A stretch of 64,000 bases of DNA from Acholoe squamosa (GCA_949317995.1 OX439038.1:73480659-73544658); one strand, 5' to 3'; positions 1 to 13,277 are shown, counted from the first letter of the stretch. Notes: generated by a model from the letters alone, not told the origin. Numbers and translations: made by a program.

Positions 1-1008
1 GGTTGTGAACGGCGTCTCTGTGCTCTGAAAAAGGAACCGGAAGGGAAATTCCGTCTTTGAACATGTCAATGTTGCGATCCCTGAAAAATTTAGCGTGATT
101 ATTCAGCGCCTCTATGAAGGGTTTCAAGTCTTTGCTGTTGTAGTAGATCAAGTAATCTCTTCGGACCAAACTTTTTCACATTTGGCGTAGTCAGATTCAG
201 ACATCTTGGTGCCAGTCAGTTTGCTGTCAAATGCAGATCTTGGTGGAAGTGTTCTGTTATCCAGTTTCCTGGTAGATGTCATCCATTTGTAAGGAAAGTG
301 ACCTTTGTGCTGATTTCTGGTGAAAGCTAGTAAATAATTCGCATAGTTATAACCAGGTGCCAAATAGTTTACTACGTCCAAGAAAACAGTGTGCTGAGTG
401 TAAATCGCCAAGTATTGGTTACTGCTCTTTATATCGCTGAATTCTAAGACTGGAACTTGGCGGAGATATCTCAAAAGTCTCTTCTTCAGTTCAACTAAAG
501 GGTGTCTTTTAGGAGTTTCAGTGAAGTCGCTGCTGGGAGGACTGAATGCCTCCTCTAGGTGGAGAGCTTCATCTATCGTCTCGTCTAACTTCACTAACGT
601 CGACCGGTAAAGTTTTAGCGTTGCTTCCCTGATGACCTTGGCGGTGTCGTTTATGTAATTAAAAAATCTATCCAACAAGGGGTCGGAATCTGCGTCAGAC
701 TCTCTCACGAAGCAGACCGGACCTTCGTGTCCTGGAAAGTCGGATGCGACGCTAGCCGACAGAGGTGTGTGTTCCCACAGGACTGTCACGTGTTCGGTCG
801 ATGGTTGTTTGGCCGGTCTGAAGAAAGCTTCAAAATCGAAGGCGATTTTATAAGGGTACTTTTTTGAATTTCCGTCGGGAGGAAAAATGGAGAAATCTGC
901 TAGCACTTCAAAAATCGTTTTTGAATTTTGGTAGATCCCACCTACCTTCTTCCTGGCGACTTGTCTGCAATCAGAAAGCTGGTTCCTGTGTCTTTTCAGT
1001 AAGAACAT
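1..1008 (-). pseudogene. B-family DNA polymerase fragment, Polinton/adintovirus-like (N-terminal part)
   Basis: Reads leftward from an ATG at 1006-1008 as a 286-residue frame to a TGA at 148-150. A second frame, shifted by one base near 150-160, continues the same protein to the window edge. Visible motifs are FLDVVNYLAPG and FPYKWM in the first frame, then FIEALNNHAKFF and MFKDGISLP in the second. These resemble the stretch between the exonuclease domain and the palm of the protein-primed B-family polymerases carried by Polinton/Maverick elements and related adintoviruses. The Asp-containing palm motifs would lie beyond position 1 and are not seen. The enzyme would copy the element's linear genome from a protein primer. 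The one-base frame break suggests a decayed copy or a sequencing indel. No other element genes (integrase, ATPase, capsid) are visible to the right, so this is an edge of an element or a captured fragment. The family call is by recognition, not by search. Confidence 0.7.
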
Positions 1009-1064
1009 TCGTAGATGCCGGCGTATTCATTGACACCGTCCTGTGTCAGGAATTTCTGGGTTCT

Positions 1065-1379
1065 TCAACTATCGATGAAGAACTCCAATCTGGGGCCTGT
1101 GGAAGGTAAAGGTGCTGACGGTAGTGGTTGTGGTGGTAGTTCACATTTCACTACCGATTTTTTCTTCTTGGATGCCTGACCGTTGCCACTTTTGGTAAAC
1201 TTCCTCTTGATACCTGTAGAGGGTTTCAAAGGAGGAAGAGAAGGACCATCAGTAATAGCTGAATCAATAGCAGAACCAGCAACAAGAGGAGTGTCTGCGT
1301 CGCTATCTCGTGACTTCTTGGAAAAGGGATAACCACACGCCGTCGGTCGTGGAAGTCGAGAGGGAAAGAAAAAACTCAC
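1065..1379 (-). pseudogene. Low-complexity basic/proline-rich ORF next to the polymerase fragment
   Basis: A 104-residue frame on the same strand, just upstream of the polymerase fragment and in a different reading frame. It is rich in Pro, Ser and Lys, with a KKKK run and two PLPS-type repeats, and has no recognisable domain. It may be the disordered N-terminal extension of the polymerase gene separated by a frame break, or a small separate gene of the same element. No function is assigned. Confidence 0.25.
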
Positions 1380-1924
1380 TCCGACTCTGCTCGAGGTTGT
1401 CTATTCCCTATCAGCTATGATCTGGTTGTACTATGAGGTCCATCATCATGGCAGCATCGTGAACTGCCTTTCAGAATTCATAGTGGACCCTAAGTCCCCA
1501 GAGCTGGACCCATCCATAATCCGTCAGCCATTCCTGAGGGATTTCTGGGTATACAGTATACTGCTTCAGACTTCCTGGTCTATCCGTATATGGCGCTGGG
1601 CTTTGTCCAATCTCATTAGGTTCGGGTGAACAATGAGGTATTGGCTGTCAAAGGACGGATAATAATCCTCACTCACTCGATGTCGTCCTAGGGTTTTAGA
1701 ACCCGTCCTCTAGGAGCTTACCGTTGGCCTCAGCATCTGATTTTGCATGTTGGCTTCACCGGATTCCTTCATGACTGTATTGGATACTGTATCCCACACA
1801 GAATGGTGATCTCGACCTGGGTCATCATGACTTGGGGAGGTCAGCAACAGTGAAACCGGATTGCTACCCTGTCCCAGGTTGAAGTTCTTGAGATCATCGT
1901 CAAACTCCATCAATTCCTACTCAC
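1380..1924. other. Unassigned spacer between two minus-strand relics
   Basis: Only short unsupported frames occur here. A 67-residue minus frame at 1710-1913 shows no integrase zinc finger or DDE motif, so it does not extend the gypsy pol on its right. Nothing else was recognised. Confidence 0.4.
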
Positions 1925-4200
1925 CTACTCAGAGTTCTGGACTTCTAGCTCACTCCATTGCGCTAGAAATCGTCTCGTTTCCCTATTCTCCAGTGACGCA
2001 ATTGGTCTAGCTGGACATATACCCTTTGTTACTAATTGTAGGAGTTTAGCAGTAACCGAGTAAGCCTCTTGGAATTTCCTTATTGTGTCTAAGGACCAAT
2101 CCAATATACTGCCAATATGTCTTTCGTAAGGTATTTGAATCGAAGGTGTTACTGCTCTATGTATTCCACAATCAGTACAATTTGGACTATCACATTTCCG
2201 AAATGGTATTAGGGATAAGGCATCAGCATTTATATGCTTACTTCCTGCTTGATGCTGTATTTGACTATTCTCTAGCCCGAATTCTGAGAGATGTGCTAGC
2301 CATCTTCCCAACATTCCTTCAGTATCACGAAAGTTTAACAACCATTTTAATGATGAGTGCTCCATACGTAATGTAAAGTCAGTTCCCCATAAGAAATGTT
2401 TAAACTTCTTGGTTTATACAACGACGGCTAATAACTCCCGTTTAGTGGTACAATAGTTTTGTTGCGTTTTGCTCAATGTGTTGCTAGCAAATGCTATCGG
2501 GACCTTCACTTCACCTCGGACTTGGGAGAGGGCTGCCCCAATGCTTTCATTGCTAGCATCTGTATCCAGTATGAAATGTCCATCTTTAGATGGATATTGC
2601 AACACTGGAGTAGTCATGAACAAGGCTTTCAATTTCTCAAAAAGCTTGTTCTTGTTCGGTTTCCCATGGGAACTTATCCTTCCTACTACCGGGGGGTCCA
2701 ATTTGTTAAGACTTGTAATGGGTAACTCACCCGAGAATAATTCGGAATGAAGTCTCTGTAATGTGAACAGAATACCAGAAAAGATCTGATTTCCTTAGGA
2801 GTTTCCGGTAGTCCCCAGTCCGTTACTGCCCTTTTTTTTCTCGGGATCAGCTTTTATTCCATCATCAGCAATTATATGGCCCAAATAATTTATGGACTGT
2901 TTGAACAGGTTACATTTCCATGGTTTTAATTTTAAACCATTAGATATTATTCTTTCCAAAACTAGCTTGAGATTATTTAGACATTCTTCAAAGTTTTTTT
3001 CCAAATACAATAACACCATCAAGATATACAAGGCACCTTTTCCATAATAAATCAATTAAGGACAAGGGCTCCAGGTGGCCCAAAAATAAATTGACAAAGG
3101 ATTTCCTTGTAACTTGAAATATTTGTTCTTTATATAATGTGTCATTGAAATATGAAATAAAAAGTTGGGGTAGCAACACTACTTTCTTCAGTATTGGCGA
3201 TCATTTGTAGGACCCTTTAACATTGAGCTCAATGGGCCAATATCTAGCCACTTGGGATTTTGGAGGGATTTTTGTGAACATCTCAAAAACTGTACAAACA
3301 ATTTCTCTATAAAACTACAATTATGTCAATTGATGTATGCTAATCAAGATAAGATTGTAAAATCATATGGTTCCAAAGCTACTTTTTTTAGGTGAGTGCA
3401 AATAAAAGGGGGGTGGGCTCGTACTGCATAAGCCTATGGACTACATCCTCAGGGGGCTTCATAGTAATTTACAAAACTTTCTTCAAACCTAGTAAAAATG
3501 TTCACTTTTATCACTAGACTTAACTTTTGAACTAATAATGATAGAAACTTGCTTCAAAAAAATGCCAGATACCCCTCAATGAGCTAAATGCAGTATTTCA
3601 CAATACAGCCGCTAGGCACCTGCCGCTCTCGTCCTTAATAAAGTTTCCATCATGGATTCAAAGGTTGCCGGAGCGTTACATAGGCCAAAAGGCCTGACAT
3701 TATTCTGGAATAAACCAATATGACTGGATTCATTCCCACTTGCCAGTATCCGTGTTGAAGATCCAGGGTACAAAACCATTTATTTCCTCCTAATGAATCG
3801 ATTGTTTCATCAATTCTCGGCAATGGATACAAATTTTTGTCAAGCCATCTAATTCCCTATAGTCTATACAAAATCAAATAGACCAATCCTTTTTAGTCAC
3901 TATACATACGGGACTACTCCAGGGACTGTTGGAAGGAATGATAACATCTTGTTCCAACATCTTAGCTATTTCAGCTTTAGATATCTTCTTCTTCGGCAAA
4001 GCTAACCTCCTACAAGGGATCTTAAATGGAGCCACATCCCCTGTATCAATGGTATGCAATACCTTCAGGGTTTTCCATAAGGGTTCACCCGGTAGAGTAA
4101 ATGCTTTCTGATACTTTGTCAATAGTGGCGCCACACCGTAATACCTCCCAGATAGGTGCTGTAACCTATCTGACAAGTGGAGGGCTGACTCACCCACTGC
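1925..4200 (-). pseudogene. Decayed Ty3/gypsy pol (reverse transcriptase and RNase H), integrase missing
   Basis: On the minus strand, pieces in different frames follow the normal pol order. At about 4200-3874 lies the connector to RT, with IDTGDVAPFKIPCRRL, then NSPWSSPVCIVTKKD. At 3832-3650 come YPLPRIDETIDSL and CTLDLQHGYWQVGMNP, followed in another frame by PFGLCNAPATFE. At about 3070-2795 come CLVYLDGVIVFG (the catalytic YxDD reads YLDG) and NYLGHIIADDGIKADPEK. RNase H follows at 2701-2414 (DTDASNESIGAALSQ, TKRELLAVV) and 2365-1925 (HSSLKWL, then HQAGSKHINADALS). Gag, protease, integrase and LTRs are not seen. The relic has several frameshifts, a lost catalytic Asp and a foreign insertion inside RT, so it is old and inactive. 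Its sequence is clearly different from the gypsy element at 52 kb. Confidence 0.85.
3080..3625. repeat. Foreign insertion splitting the gypsy RT relic
   Basis: The RT coding match stops after PFGLCNAPATFE and the following few residues near 3625, then resumes at the YLDG motif near 3070. The roughly 550 bases between have no RT similarity and no coding frame. No clear terminal repeats were found, so the insert's class and exact ends are unknown. Confidence 0.45.
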
Positions 4201-4359
4201 GCCAAAGAACCATAATATATATAGGATATACCATACCTCTACACTTGTATTATAAATCCAAACATGACTTTGTGTGTTTACCACAACAATGAACTGTAGC
4301 AAGACATGACATTGGGGGCTGAAAGACTTTTTTAGTTGTTTCAGAGACAAACGTTCATT

Positions 4360-7300
4360 GTAAAAATTAAGTTAAAATACCATCACTATGCTGGCTAATT
4401 ATGATAAGTCCTCCAGAACCACATTCCCATTATACATGTGTGTCTGTTGTAACTCCATTCTTTTACAAGTTGAAGCTTGTGGTGAATATGACTCTCCTCC
4501 TGAAATGAGCCTCTCTATTGTAGGGGTAGCAGTGGCTGCCAATTCCTCCTAGTGGCACATGACCATTTGCTGCCTTTTACAGGGTGGGTCTTTGTGGTAT
4601 ACATATAAACCCAAATGAGTAGTTTTGACAACTTACTCCAATGAGAGGCAATCCTGTGGGTGGCTAATGCCTTTATCACCAAGTGACCATGGGAAGACAC
4701 GCCTTCTGGCAGTGCATTTGTGTATCACAGGATGAGTGTACCAAGCCTCCTGATGCTCTATAGCCTACTCAGTCCACTCAGGACAAAAAAAGGTCTCCAT
4801 TTTCTTGTCAAATGGGAGGGCACATGATCATCTGACCACACATGACCTGGGTATAGGTTGACCTGGTGGCTGCAATTATGGCAGCAAACAGACTGGAGCC
4901 CTTTTGCCACAGTGCCCTGTCATGTCCCAACCTTGTTCTCAGGGACTCTTAGTCTATAGATGGTTGTACAACTGCACACACAGACTTTAGGGATGCCATT
5001 CTCCTCCTATGGAACTATTAACAGTATTTTGTATGTGAGATGTACGGACAGAGAAACGACCATTGGTACTGATGAGTTCCTGTAACAAAAAACATCCATC
5101 TTAAATTCCCCAAGCAGACACTAACTGCCTTCAGCTCAATGTCATTTCATTTCCAGATTCAAGCAATGCAAGAAAATTATTGGTTATCCTGATTTTTATA
5201 TCAAAATATATGGAATCTGGATGGATCATGGACTGGAAGGGAAGAATTATTTTTGTTTTCTTTTTATGAGGACTGGATCAGATTATCCAATATACCACAG
5301 TGGGCACAGAGAACAATGGATTTCACACCTCTTATGTATTGCATACAGCCTATGGTATAAGTATAAGCTTGCTATTATACTTGGACAGTGTTGAAAGGGG
5401 TGTACAGCACAGGGGGCCTATATATCACTTACCTCTTACAATAACTTCTACGGTCAGCATGTCATGTCTAAGTGCAAAAACTTGTTTAATAACTTGTATC
5501 ATTTAATGTCATTCACATGATTCCGATATCTCTATTCTGCCTTTCTTCCAAACACTAGATTTATACAATTGGACAGACTACATACAGAGCAAACCATCAC
5601 TGGGGAGCATTCAAACCTGTTTGGCATTGTCACAACTTACCTAATTGGTGGTACATTGACAGTCATTTACCAACAATCACCCAAAACAATGATCCATTCC
5701 CATAAACAATAAATTACCTGATCCTTTATATATATATTTCTTAAGTACAGAATGGCTGTACCAATTGACAACAAATTGGCACCAAATCCCCTTGTGACCC
5801 TCCCCGCCAATTCCAGCCAAGCAGACAACAATTCACCTATATGTGTTGACAGTACAGCACATGCGCACTGATGAACCGATGGATGGCCAACACACAGAGG
5901 TTAACCACCTAATTCCAGCAGTGGCAGAAATGCCCAGGGAACAGGGTAAGAGGCATGGTTTTGGTGCAACAATCTCAAAAGTAGTCCCTAGGTCGTACAG
6001 AGTTTACGTCATGTGTGGTGGAGGGTATTGGCTGTTTACTAATGAGGTGGTAACAGGGCGCTTCCATGGTGTGGGGTGATAGAGGGCTGGGCATGAGTTA
6101 TACTTTCATTATTCGTTGATCATCTGTGTTGCTTGTGGATGGTAATGGTTTTATAAGCTAACTTGGGCAAATTATAGTGATCAAATGATGATATATTAAA
6201 CCGACTGCTTCATCTAAAGGTATGATATTTGGAAATAGTTTGTATGAATTAATGTAGAAATTTTTAAGAGAATAAGTAAATTTAAAGCATTCTGTCTTTC
6301 ATGCAAGGTCTATCTCATGATGAAATTAGTTTTGTCTGCCCTTCAGACATCTGCCACAGGGTGTTGATGTAGCGAGATATGTTAAAGGTGAAATTAAAAG
6401 AACCAAGAGTCAATGGGCATTGTTGAAGGCATGTATAAATATTGTTCACCTTTCCCCATTGTTAATGCAAGGCAAAAAGACATGTTATACTTCAGGCAAT
6501 ATAGCATATATCTTTTCCTGAAAATAGTTGTTGCGCAAGCTGATATAAAGAAAATATAACCAATACTGAGAAAGTTCTCATGATTCTTTTTTCCCCCAAA
6601 GTTTGAATGTCTCAAGGGCAATGACACATCGAGTATATACACTAAAACTACCTAAAGTGTACGTGAAAATATGTTTTTTTTTGCCTAAAAGATGAGTACA
6701 TAGACATTAAAAGAAGCTCATACAATTTGCCTGTTTTAAATAGAGGTATGGTAAATGTACCATGCTATTGTCAATGGACTATTCTATGTATTATAATTAT
6801 CAACGACATATTCAAACCAAGCTGACCAAGCTTCCCCTGTAGAATCCAAGGCTACCCTATTTTTAACCACCTGCGGATCCCCCACTGGAAGACATGATAT
6901 CATATGCTATTTTTAGCCTCACCTGCCCAGGTGACTCACTCCTGAGAGCAGCTCCCTCCCTCCTACTCTGGATTGGACTGGATCCAACCAGGGGCTGAGC
7001 TGCTCATTCCCCAGACTGGGTCACTGTGCACTTCCAGAAATAGCACATGAGTAACACTGAGTGGGACTCCCTTTATAAACAGGCAGAACCCACTCAGGGT
7101 ATCTTATTCTTCTCCAAAGCTAGACCCTACGACACTCAGGTGCCTTGGCCGAAGGATAAAGCTTGGTCTGACTGGCTAGTACCATACTGTTATACCATAT
7201 TGACTACTCTCATGCCAATCTTACAATGAAGCTGAATCATCAACTGAATTGTCTGGACTCCTGTTACCTCACTTCATTACATGTAACGACCTGTTGACAC

Positions 7301-7500
7301 TATTACAATCAATAGCCCCAATGTGTCACTAAGGGATGTTTGTCTGACCTGCTTGACAGAAAGGTTCGCCATAATCTCAGCAGGTATCTTATTCCATTTT
7401 GCAGTACTTGGATGCACCTGCTATATTGATTCGGCAATAAACAGGCATGTTTTCCTCTAGCTCATCCAAATAACAGGGGGGGGCATCAGCAATGCCTAAT
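4360..7500. other. No gene recognised
   Basis: AT-rich sequence with only short frames of ordinary random length, for example a 78-residue plus frame at 5843-6079 that matches nothing known to me. No repeats with clear ends were seen. Confidence 0.4.
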
Positions 7501-7504
7501 CCTA

Positions 7505-7704
7505 CACTGTAAAAAAAAACTCTTGAATCTACCAGGGATCCTCATAAAATGGCACTGTGAACAATGTAATTATAAAGTAGTGAACTATTGTAGTTTTTAC
7601 AGGAAGCTCCACATGGCAGTAAGGTAGTATAAGGGATCTCTGTGAAGATAATGAAGGATCTCTACCAACTTTGAGATTAGGATTCCATCATTCTTTTTAC
7701 AGTG
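7505..7704. mobile_element. 200-bp MITE with CACTGTAAAAA ends
   Basis: The left end CACTGTAAAAAA and the right end TTTTTACAGTG are inverted copies enclosing about 200 bases without coding capacity. TA precedes the left end and CA follows the right end, so a TA target duplication would be imperfect. The ends resemble those of the larger element at 27776-29384 (CACTGCAAAAA), which may belong to a related superfamily. Confidence 0.55.
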
Positions 7705-10566
7705 CACAGCAGTAGTTTGTGATAAGTTCATGTTTCGTCCCACCTATAGCGAGGAATCGGTCATGTAGGACATGAAAGTCGGTGACCGTCTGGTATTGAA
7801 ATGTACATACCAAACACCAATCCCAGCCAACTAGGTGCCAAAGTCTCGGCCAGATCATGGGCACCACTGTCTCCCTCAATGTCTAACAATGCATCCACGT
7901 CATGCTGGCAACTTTCTACGAGAACAGTGCTGTCATGGCCATGCCAACACATCCTCCAGATTCACCGCTATATGGTCTCTACTGGTTAGTAAGAACTGTT
8001 TACTTGTATATACTTCCATGGCATACTTAACTCGGGGAACTTTGAGAATTGTAAAAATACAGTAATATCATTTAGATCAGCTATGCCTACATATTTTAAA
8101 ACTGACTTTTTCTCATAGATTTCCAGCTACTTTACAAACAGCTAGAAATAGATGCTGAATTATTGATTTACAGATGAACAAGATTTTAATTAATGAAGTC
8201 TGATTGTTATTACTGTTAATTGGCCATGGGGGGTTGTTCATTCTTACATAATTATGCCTCCCATTAGGTCCTCAGCCCAAACTGCAATATTAATTCAAAT
8301 ATTGTTCTGACAAATGTCAAGGTCTGCAGACAACGATGTTAACAGAGCAGCAGTATTCATCAAATCCCACAGTCAAAGAAGGTACATGAGTTACTTCAAT
8401 TAGAATAATGCAGAGTCTGAAATAGCTAGGTAGAGAGAAAGATACACCCTTTATCATATGTGTGCTAGGACAACAATGAGAAATCCCAGAATCAATAGAG
8501 CCTCTAACATTTTTACTCAAGGCAGCCTCATGGTTTACCAAATACTTCATGTAGTCTGTTATCAAATATTGTAAACTGCCCCACAAGAAATCAAATGACC
8601 TTCAACTAATGAACTCATCAGAATACTATTTTCTCTAGATATGAATCTCTCTGAATTGAAAACATAAAAAGCTCAAGTGTGTCTATTATTCTTTGATAAC
8701 ATCTGATTACATTTTGAATAGCCAATACTGTAGAGTCAAGAGTGCTGTAGTCCAAAGGTGAAGACAACATGAATTACAAAATAGACTACACTATTGGGGA
8801 TCGATATTTGTATTTATCTCTCTCCTGTCTACAGTGTCTCAGGGCCTCACAGTAGATAATGTGGCTGACACTTTTAATGCCACATGTTGGCTCTAGGATC
8901 ATATCCCTTTCATTTGTCACTGGTGATGCATAAATGACGCACTGGTGAGTAGCCAGCACTGCATTTGTACATCATGTTGACTCCTCAGGAGCCTTTCATG
9001 CCAGAAGTTTGGCAAAGTGCAAGAATGTAGCACTAAAGGACAGACCCACCAAGGCAAAATTTTGCATCATGCATGCCCACCAAATACCATAATATATCAA
9101 AACATTTTGTGGCAGATAAAGAGCTAAGGACCCTCCAGCAAGCATCGGTCTATGCTGCCATTTTGATTATATCACCAGTAACCCAAAGCTTTTGATGTGT
9201 TTTTCTGTTGAAGTTATTTCTGTCTGCCAGAAATTGAATTTGCATTTCACAACCCATTACAATCCATCCTGTTTTTCTCAGGGATTTCTTTCTACTTATA
9301 TTGCTGCACCCAAGGCTGTGTTAGAGCTATTAACCAGCAGGACAGTGTTTCCTAGTAGACTCAGTGTGGAAAAAGACAAATGCTCCCAGAAGTTGATTCC
9401 CCCCAATAGAAATCAAATTCTGAAGGCAGTTGAAAGGAATTGATGCAACAGCCGGACCATCATCACGCCATTTATAATAGAAATTAATGTCTGTTTGTCC
9501 TAAGCCCTTGGAGATGTATATAGTGTTTAACTCTAATAGGACCACTTTTCTAATATCTAATTTCTAACCTAATATTGAATTGTCATCAGGATGGGCTAAT
9601 ACAGTACTAGCACTGTCAACTCTCTAGGACAGCTTTGTTGCATGCATCATTGCCAATTCTTCAGGAGTGTATCAATAGCATAGACAAGCCATAAGCTATG
9701 AATGCAGCCATAGCTCTTAGCAATACAAGCCATGGTTTAAATTTAAATTAATTTAAATGAGGTAAAAGATCTCTCTTTTTCTCCAAATTAGATTTAATAT
9801 CTATAGGTGCTACCTTATTCTGTAAGGTCAATTAACCTAAACACACAAACGATGTTATATATTGCCTTTTACCCCTTTATGCAGTTTACATTTCCAGCTC
9901 AGGCAAATTCTTAACGACCTGTGGCTAAATATTGATAGTTGGCTGGTAGAAAATCCATTTTATGTTTTAGTCATGATCCACCAAATCGGTAGCGGCGAGT
10001 CACTCACTGCTAAACATAATATGCACAGTGCATTGACCACTAAGCAGTACTTAAAGTTTAACTTAAAGGTTTCATGTTCATCAGATGTTGGATTCCCATC
10101 CTATAGCAGAGGGCAGTGGTGACTTGATATAGGCCCTGATTAGGGCCAGGCGTTTGGCCAGCAAACAGTAGAGAGTCGTCTTCCCAGGGGAGGATTTATT
10201 GCCACCCAACCCCTGCCCCTGCCATACAACCCTTCCAATTGGAAGCCCATGTTTGTTTTCCTGGTTGGTTTGTTTTTAATTCCGGAGCCAGCGACCAGAG
10301 CTGGAACTGGTCGGCAATTTACTCGGCAGCAAACTGCAAAGGTCGACTCCGATTGGTCGATTTAGGGTGTCACCTGATCCATGTGTGGGTGTGGTCTGCA
10401 CTGAAAAAAATATAGGTTCTCTGGGGTTTTTTAAATGGCCACTATGTAGGAAAGACACTTATGACAAAATTGGTATGAGCCCATAGGTAAATTTAGAATC
10501 AGCCATGGGACATGGTTTTCTGAAGAGTTGTAGAGCCTGTCATTCAATGGTTGCAAGTAGAAGAAC
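7705..10566. other. No gene recognised
   Basis: AT-rich sequence with short frames only, such as 83 residues at 9192-9443 plus. A palindromic AATTTAAATTAATTTAAAT run lies near 9740. No convincing exon, RNA gene or bounded repeat. Confidence 0.4.
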
Positions 10567-11220
10567 TACCAGGAGGTTAATTCAAAAGACCCTACCATCA
10601 GTACCCCAGGGATGGTAGGAATTCTTCTGCCGTATCGATTTAAGTGGTGGTAAGGTGTGACTGCTTTGCTTTAACACAGCCAGCCCTATGTATGTTCTGG
10701 TGGTAGCCTCAGCCCTGTGTACACTATCACAAGCAGAACACACTGTGCACAGTGACAAGAGGGCCAAAATAAATGAATACCTGTGGGAACACTCCTTTTC
10801 ACAACAGGATTACACAAGCATTCCCCTTCCCTATATGAGCTACTTATATATATATATATATATATTAAGAGAGAGAAGGGAAGCATGATGTTACAGTGCA
10901 CTTAATGAATGAATAGCCTTAAGAGCCCTCAAGGACCCTCAGCAAACATCATACCTCCCCTATTTATGTATACATCAGGCACATTCACTCTTGAGAGAAG
11001 GAGTGTTCCCTATAGGTGCTCTTTTACTTAGGGGAAACCACCATGCATTTCTTTTGGTACCACCACTGCTGGAAAAGGAATAGTGAATGATCCACAGGAC
11101 TTGCTGTGCCTGACTGGGCTGCCACCATGAAAATACTTAGGGTAGACTGACTATAAGATCTGCCTATGCTACCATCTCAGGGGTAGCGATGGCAGGATAT
11201 TTTGAATTAACCTCCTGGTA
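10567..11220. mobile_element. Foldback-type element, 654 bp, ends CCAGGAGGTTAATTCAAAA
   Basis: Left TACCAGGAGGTTAATTC and right GAATTAACCTCCTGGTA are inverted copies. The match continues inward for roughly 55 bases with some mismatches. A second paired block, GGGAACACTCCTT near 10783 and AAGGAGTGTTCCC near 11000, shows that much of the element can fold back. A short TA microsatellite lies near 10848-10866. The outer TA on each side could be the target duplication. No coding capacity. Confidence 0.65.
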
Positions 11221-12560
11221 CAGAATGTCTATATCAACAACCTTCAGTACCCACTGAACTTATAAGATCTCGAAAAGGTCTTGGGACTTTTTAAGTTCCG
11301 ACTTTTGAATATGTTAGAAATTGTCTGTCTCATGCTCGCCATTGAGAAGACTTACATCTTTTTCGGTGTGAGTGTGAGGATGATTCCTGTGGCAGGCAGG
11401 ATAGGAGTCATTTATCTCAAGTTTATTTGAAAAATAACACCAGGGACGATCATGACAGGACAATATTGTGAGAGGGGAAGGGGAGAGGGAGAGGTATGGC
11501 AGGCTCTGGGGAGTGGAGGAGTGTAGGAAATGGAAAGGCAAATACTTGTATGAGATTGATGTTGACTATTGTTGCCGCTGAGGCTGGTCTCGGCTGGTAT
11601 GTGTGGGAGAATATGACTGATGGTACCGACACTCCAACATCAGGGCCCATTCAGGCAGGCCTATCGACTTATCTTCAACATTCCTTATGTAACAGAACTC
11701 TGTTCATGCCGCTGCGGAGGGAAGGTGACAAAAATCAATCCCTCTTCCCAACAAATGGTGGGAGAAGGGAAATATGTGTTTCATGCTACATGATGTCTGA
11801 AAATATATTGGGTACCGGTAGCGGTCATGTTAAAAGAAATATTATTTCTCTCTTTACGTTTTAGGCTGATAACCGCAAGCTAATAATATGTGGCACTTTT
11901 CTACCTTAAAGTGTTAAGAAAAAACAAACAAACTCAAAGCGCCCTAAAATTAGGATTGTTCTCTAAAATAGGATTAAGATATTTAGAGTCATATTTTGCC
12001 ATGTAGAACCGGTCAACTGAAACACATATCTTTTTTGCCTATTGAGTAGTTGAGGGTTAGAGGTTGACTGGTCTCACCGAAGGAAAACATGTGTGGAGAC
12101 GTCTAGCGGAGGGCTTGAGGTGCTGGAGAGATGTGAGGTGTGTGGGCGTAGGTGCATCAGCGCATCGATAGGGAAACAAGTTTCAGGTATAATAACATAT
12201 ATTTTAGCATATGGCTTCCGTGAGATTAATGCAGCAACATGATATCCAATGGCAAAGTGAAGAATCGACAGGTGTATTAATGAATCAATGGTAAAATTGA
12301 GAATCTATCTAAACTCTTATTTGAATACTAAAACATAAATAAATGAAAACGAAAGGGAATATTCAAACAAATAAAAATGAAAGGGAATATTCAAACAACC
12401 CTTTAAGTAAATTGTTTAGGACCGTGTACCCATTTTCATTCCTTCACTTTTCATTCATGTCGCTGAAAGAGGAACGAACATTCATGTGTTAGAGCCAAAC
12501 CCATCGCAACCATGCAATGTAACACGCATCCACACCTTAGACCTATCGATTGACACTTTC
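11221..12560. other. No gene recognised
   Basis: Contains a 122-residue plus frame at 11496-11864 with no recognisable domain and opposing frames over the same bases. Nothing else stands out. Confidence 0.35.
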
Positions 12561-13200
12561 TAAAACCTCCCTCAACATTCCTCTTCTTCCAAGTCTCCCC
12601 ATTTTCACTGCATCACCAGCCGTTGTCCCGCCACAAATTACCCGCCGATTCTCCCCGCCTCTCGGTCGGCCATTCAAAACCGCGTCGGTTGTCGTCTGCT
12701 CTGACAAAAAAATGCGGGAAACCTGTAATGTGCGCCGCGTGCCCTCAATGGGCAGCAATTTTCCGCCAGGCCGGCCATCAATCTGCACCCCGGCCATTAC
12801 TACCACCTACTAGCGAAGGCACCATTGCTGATACTAAGCCTTTTACCCCCTCAGGGGCCGCAACCTCCTGTTACTTTGCTGTCATGATGCACCAATGTAA
12901 TGCTGGCAACTCTCCCCATCGACTCTATATTTGGTGCATCATACTGACCCTTCAGATGTGCATCAATCCCGTCGGGCCGGCTGGAGGCATGAATGTAGCC
13001 CTGGCGAGTAACTCGCCAGGGCGACATTCATGTGTCCTGTCGACCAAAAGGCGGTACACACAAGGCATCTGCCGACACTAAAGAGTAAGGCCACTAGCAG
13101 CAGAAGTATTGATGACGAATGCCGTCGTCTTGGGGTCGTTAATTGGCCAGGAAACCAACGGGGGTTAGAGCGATCAACTGCCGGCACCAAGACTCCCAAC
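12560..13200. other. CpG- and GC-rich patch in AT-rich surroundings
   Basis: Base composition changes visibly, with many CG dinucleotides (CCGCCGATT, CCCGCCTCTCGGTCGGCC, GTGCGCCGCGTGCCC). Overlapping open frames on both strands at 12543-12813 and 12623-13081 follow from low stop density and show no domain. It could be an unmethylated promoter-like island or a recently inserted element. No splice or start signal decides between them. Confidence 0.35.
12988..13032. repeat. 45-bp palindrome, 22-bp arms
   Basis: The sequence begins CATGAATGTAGCCCTGGCG and ends CGCCAGGGCGACATTCATG. The arms differ at one position and the loop is a single base. Such a short-loop palindrome can extrude as a cruciform, or be the remnant of a snap-back element. 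It lies in the CpG-rich patch. Confidence 0.8.
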
Positions 13201-13277
13201 ATCTGCCTCGTAAAGTATCAACTAGAATTTCTCCATTCCAGTCACACTCCACAGTAGCCAGAGTTTCACTATCTGGA

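Noticed and set aside
1925..4200. Same family as the gypsy element at 52 kb
   Set aside because: RT and RNase H motifs differ clearly (YLDG and DASNESIGAALSQ versus LMDD and DSSSYGLGAVLMQ).
12543..13081. Overlapping 87- and 152-residue ORFs on both strands
   Set aside because: GC-rich sequence has few stops; there is no domain, no start context and strand-symmetric openness.
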